Shown: positions 7,193-7,707 of the stretch, piece after piece
Layout: each line of letters begins with the position of its first letter
Position numbering within the stretch: position 1 is the first letter of the stretch
Source: an uncultured Rikenellaceae bacterium
Lineage (GTDB): Bacteria > Bacteroidota > Bacteroidia > Bacteroidales > Rikenellaceae
Length of the DNA: 7,707 bases
Assembly (NCBI GenBank): GCA_947054185.1
Contig: CAMRVW010000099.1
Span: forward strand, 1-7,707
Reading direction: 5' to 3'
Position numbers and translations under genes: made by a program
The notes under the pieces: model-generated
The model's input: only the letters and a program-made list of their open reading frames with translations
The model's database searches: none
What the model was told of the DNA's origin: nothing

Positions 7193-7208
7193 TTTACCGT
7201 TTGGTAAA
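7193..7208 (-). promoter_or_regulatory. Small leader hairpin just upstream of the mmdA start codon
   Basis: TTTACC and GGTAAA (six pairs, four-base loop) lie three bases before the start codon in the message. If it folds, it would occupy the ribosome landing zone. The stem is weak, with only two G-C pairs, so a regulatory role is speculative. Confidence 0.35.
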
Positions 7209-7255
7209 TAAAAAACAGATAGTTTGTTACATCTCTATCTCGTCGTAATTTATTG

Positions 7256-7287
7256 CAATATTACAACTTTTTCGGGTTCTTTCCAAA
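7256..7287 (-). promoter_or_regulatory. Bacteroidota-type promoter for the mmdA operon
   Basis: Read on the minus strand, TTTG (7287-7284) is followed by 20 bases and then TAATATTG (7263-7256). The known Bacteroidota consensus is TTTG, 19-21 bases, TAnnTTTG; the second box differs at one position. Transcription would begin just downstream, giving a leader of roughly 60 bases before the ATG at 7189. This makes mmdA the first gene of its transcript. Confidence 0.6.
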
Positions 7288-7327
7288 TTTCTCCCCGCTT
7301 TTTTGCAGGAAATGCGGCCGGTTATTG

Positions 7328-7389
7328 GTTTGCGGGAACTGCCGTTTTGTTTTGCCGACACTGCCACACTTTTGTTTGCGGGAACTGCC
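7328..7389. repeat. 16 bp direct repeat pair upstream of the promoter
   Basis: GTTTGCGGGAACTGCC occurs at 7328-7343 and again at 7374-7389, 46 bases apart from start to start. Both lie about 40-100 bases upstream of the proposed promoter of the mmdA operon. Direct repeats at this place can be regulator sites, but the spacing (more than four helical turns) does not point to a particular regulator. The sequence between them is also rich in TGCC/TTTG motifs. Confidence 0.6.
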
Positions 7390-7410
7390 TCCGGCGGCCC
7401 TTCCGGGGGA

Positions 7411-7425
7411 GGGGTCTCGGACCCC
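7411..7425. repeat. Short GC hairpin
   Basis: GGGGTC (7411-7416) and GACCCC (7420-7425) form a six-pair stem with the loop TCG. On the plus strand AATTTGAGATTTTTG follows, a weak T-run starting several bases away. It may be a minor terminator, but no plus-strand gene precedes it. Confidence 0.45.
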
Positions 7426-7461
7426 AATTTGAGATTTTTGAGGACAAACTAAGGTAAAAGC

Positions 7462-7522
7462 ACGAAAATATGATATAAAGGTGTAAGACCCAAGTCGAAA
7501 CACCTTTATATCATATTTTCGT
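7462..7522. terminator. 23 bp perfect inverted repeat with T-runs on both sides (possible bidirectional terminator)
   Basis: Positions 7462-7484 and 7500-7522 are perfect inverse complements around a 15-base loop (7485-7499); the arm includes CGAAAATATGATATAAAGG. On the plus strand the stem ends in a run of five T (7522-7526). On the minus strand it is followed by GCTTTTACC. It could end a minus-strand gene lying to the right of the window, which would insulate the mmdA promoter. The stem is unusually AT-rich for a terminator and the loop is long, so a terminal repeat or a binding site are alternatives. Confidence 0.5.
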
Positions 7523-7526
7523 TTTT

Positions 7527-7707
7527 GGCCCTGAGACTTTGAGCCTGAATGATGTCAAACATGGGCCATGGCTCTCGCGGGAAGGGTGCGGAGGCAGGGC
7601 GGCAGACAATAAGGGCTGAGCGGCAAAAGATGGCGTGACGAAGAGAGGCGCGGAGGATGGACATCATCAGACTATGGTTATATCACCTTGACACTAAAAA
7701 CTGATAC
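7527..7707. other. Right-end stretch without a recognisable gene
   Basis: Minus-strand frames entering from the right edge hit stops within about 30 bases. One plus-strand frame from about 7607 stays open to the edge but has no ATG and no recognised motif. No structured RNA was recognised. A gene just beyond the edge on either strand remains possible. Confidence 0.45.

Overview
The window looks like a piece of a Bacteroidota (order Bacteroidales) chromosome. This rests on the families present (a giant fused acyl-CoA dehydratase activase and a decarboxylase/carboxylase pair of the Bacteroidales type), on start codons without a Shine-Dalgarno purine run, and on a TTTG-N20-TAATATTG promoter that fits the Bacteroidota sigma factor. 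A gut Muribaculaceae-like lineage would fit, but that is inference.

Layout: (1) 2-3595, plus strand: a gene cut by the left edge that encodes a large BadF/BcrA-type activase fused to HgdB/DUF2229-like regions. (2) 3596-5221: about 1.6 kb without a credible gene, between two convergent transcription units. It holds an array of 84-89 bp tandem repeats (3673-3987), a plus-strand terminator (4050-4083), two diverged direct repeats of about 250-280 bp in GC-rich DNA (4461-4743 and 4774-5026), and a perfect 38 bp palindrome (5123-5160). (3) 5222-7189, minus strand: a two-gene unit, read from right to left, of a carboxyltransferase (MmdA/PccB family) and a short biotin carrier protein. (4) 7190-7707: non-coding DNA with the likely promoter of that unit, a 16 bp direct repeat, small hairpins and a 23 bp inverted repeat with T-runs on both sides.

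How the genes work together: the carboxyltransferase and biotin carrier should act as two parts of one biotin enzyme that moves CO2 between an acyl-CoA (methylmalonyl-/propionyl-CoA is most likely) and the biotin lysine. In Bacteroidales this belongs to the succinate-propionate pathway. The third component, either a membrane sodium-pump beta subunit or a biotin carboxylase, is not in the window, so decarboxylase and carboxylase cannot be told apart here. The activase belongs to a different iron-sulfur, ATP-driven chemistry and has no visible functional link to the unit facing it.

I found no CRISPR array, tRNA, rRNA, transposase or defence system. The least ordinary material is the repeat-filled DNA between the convergent genes.
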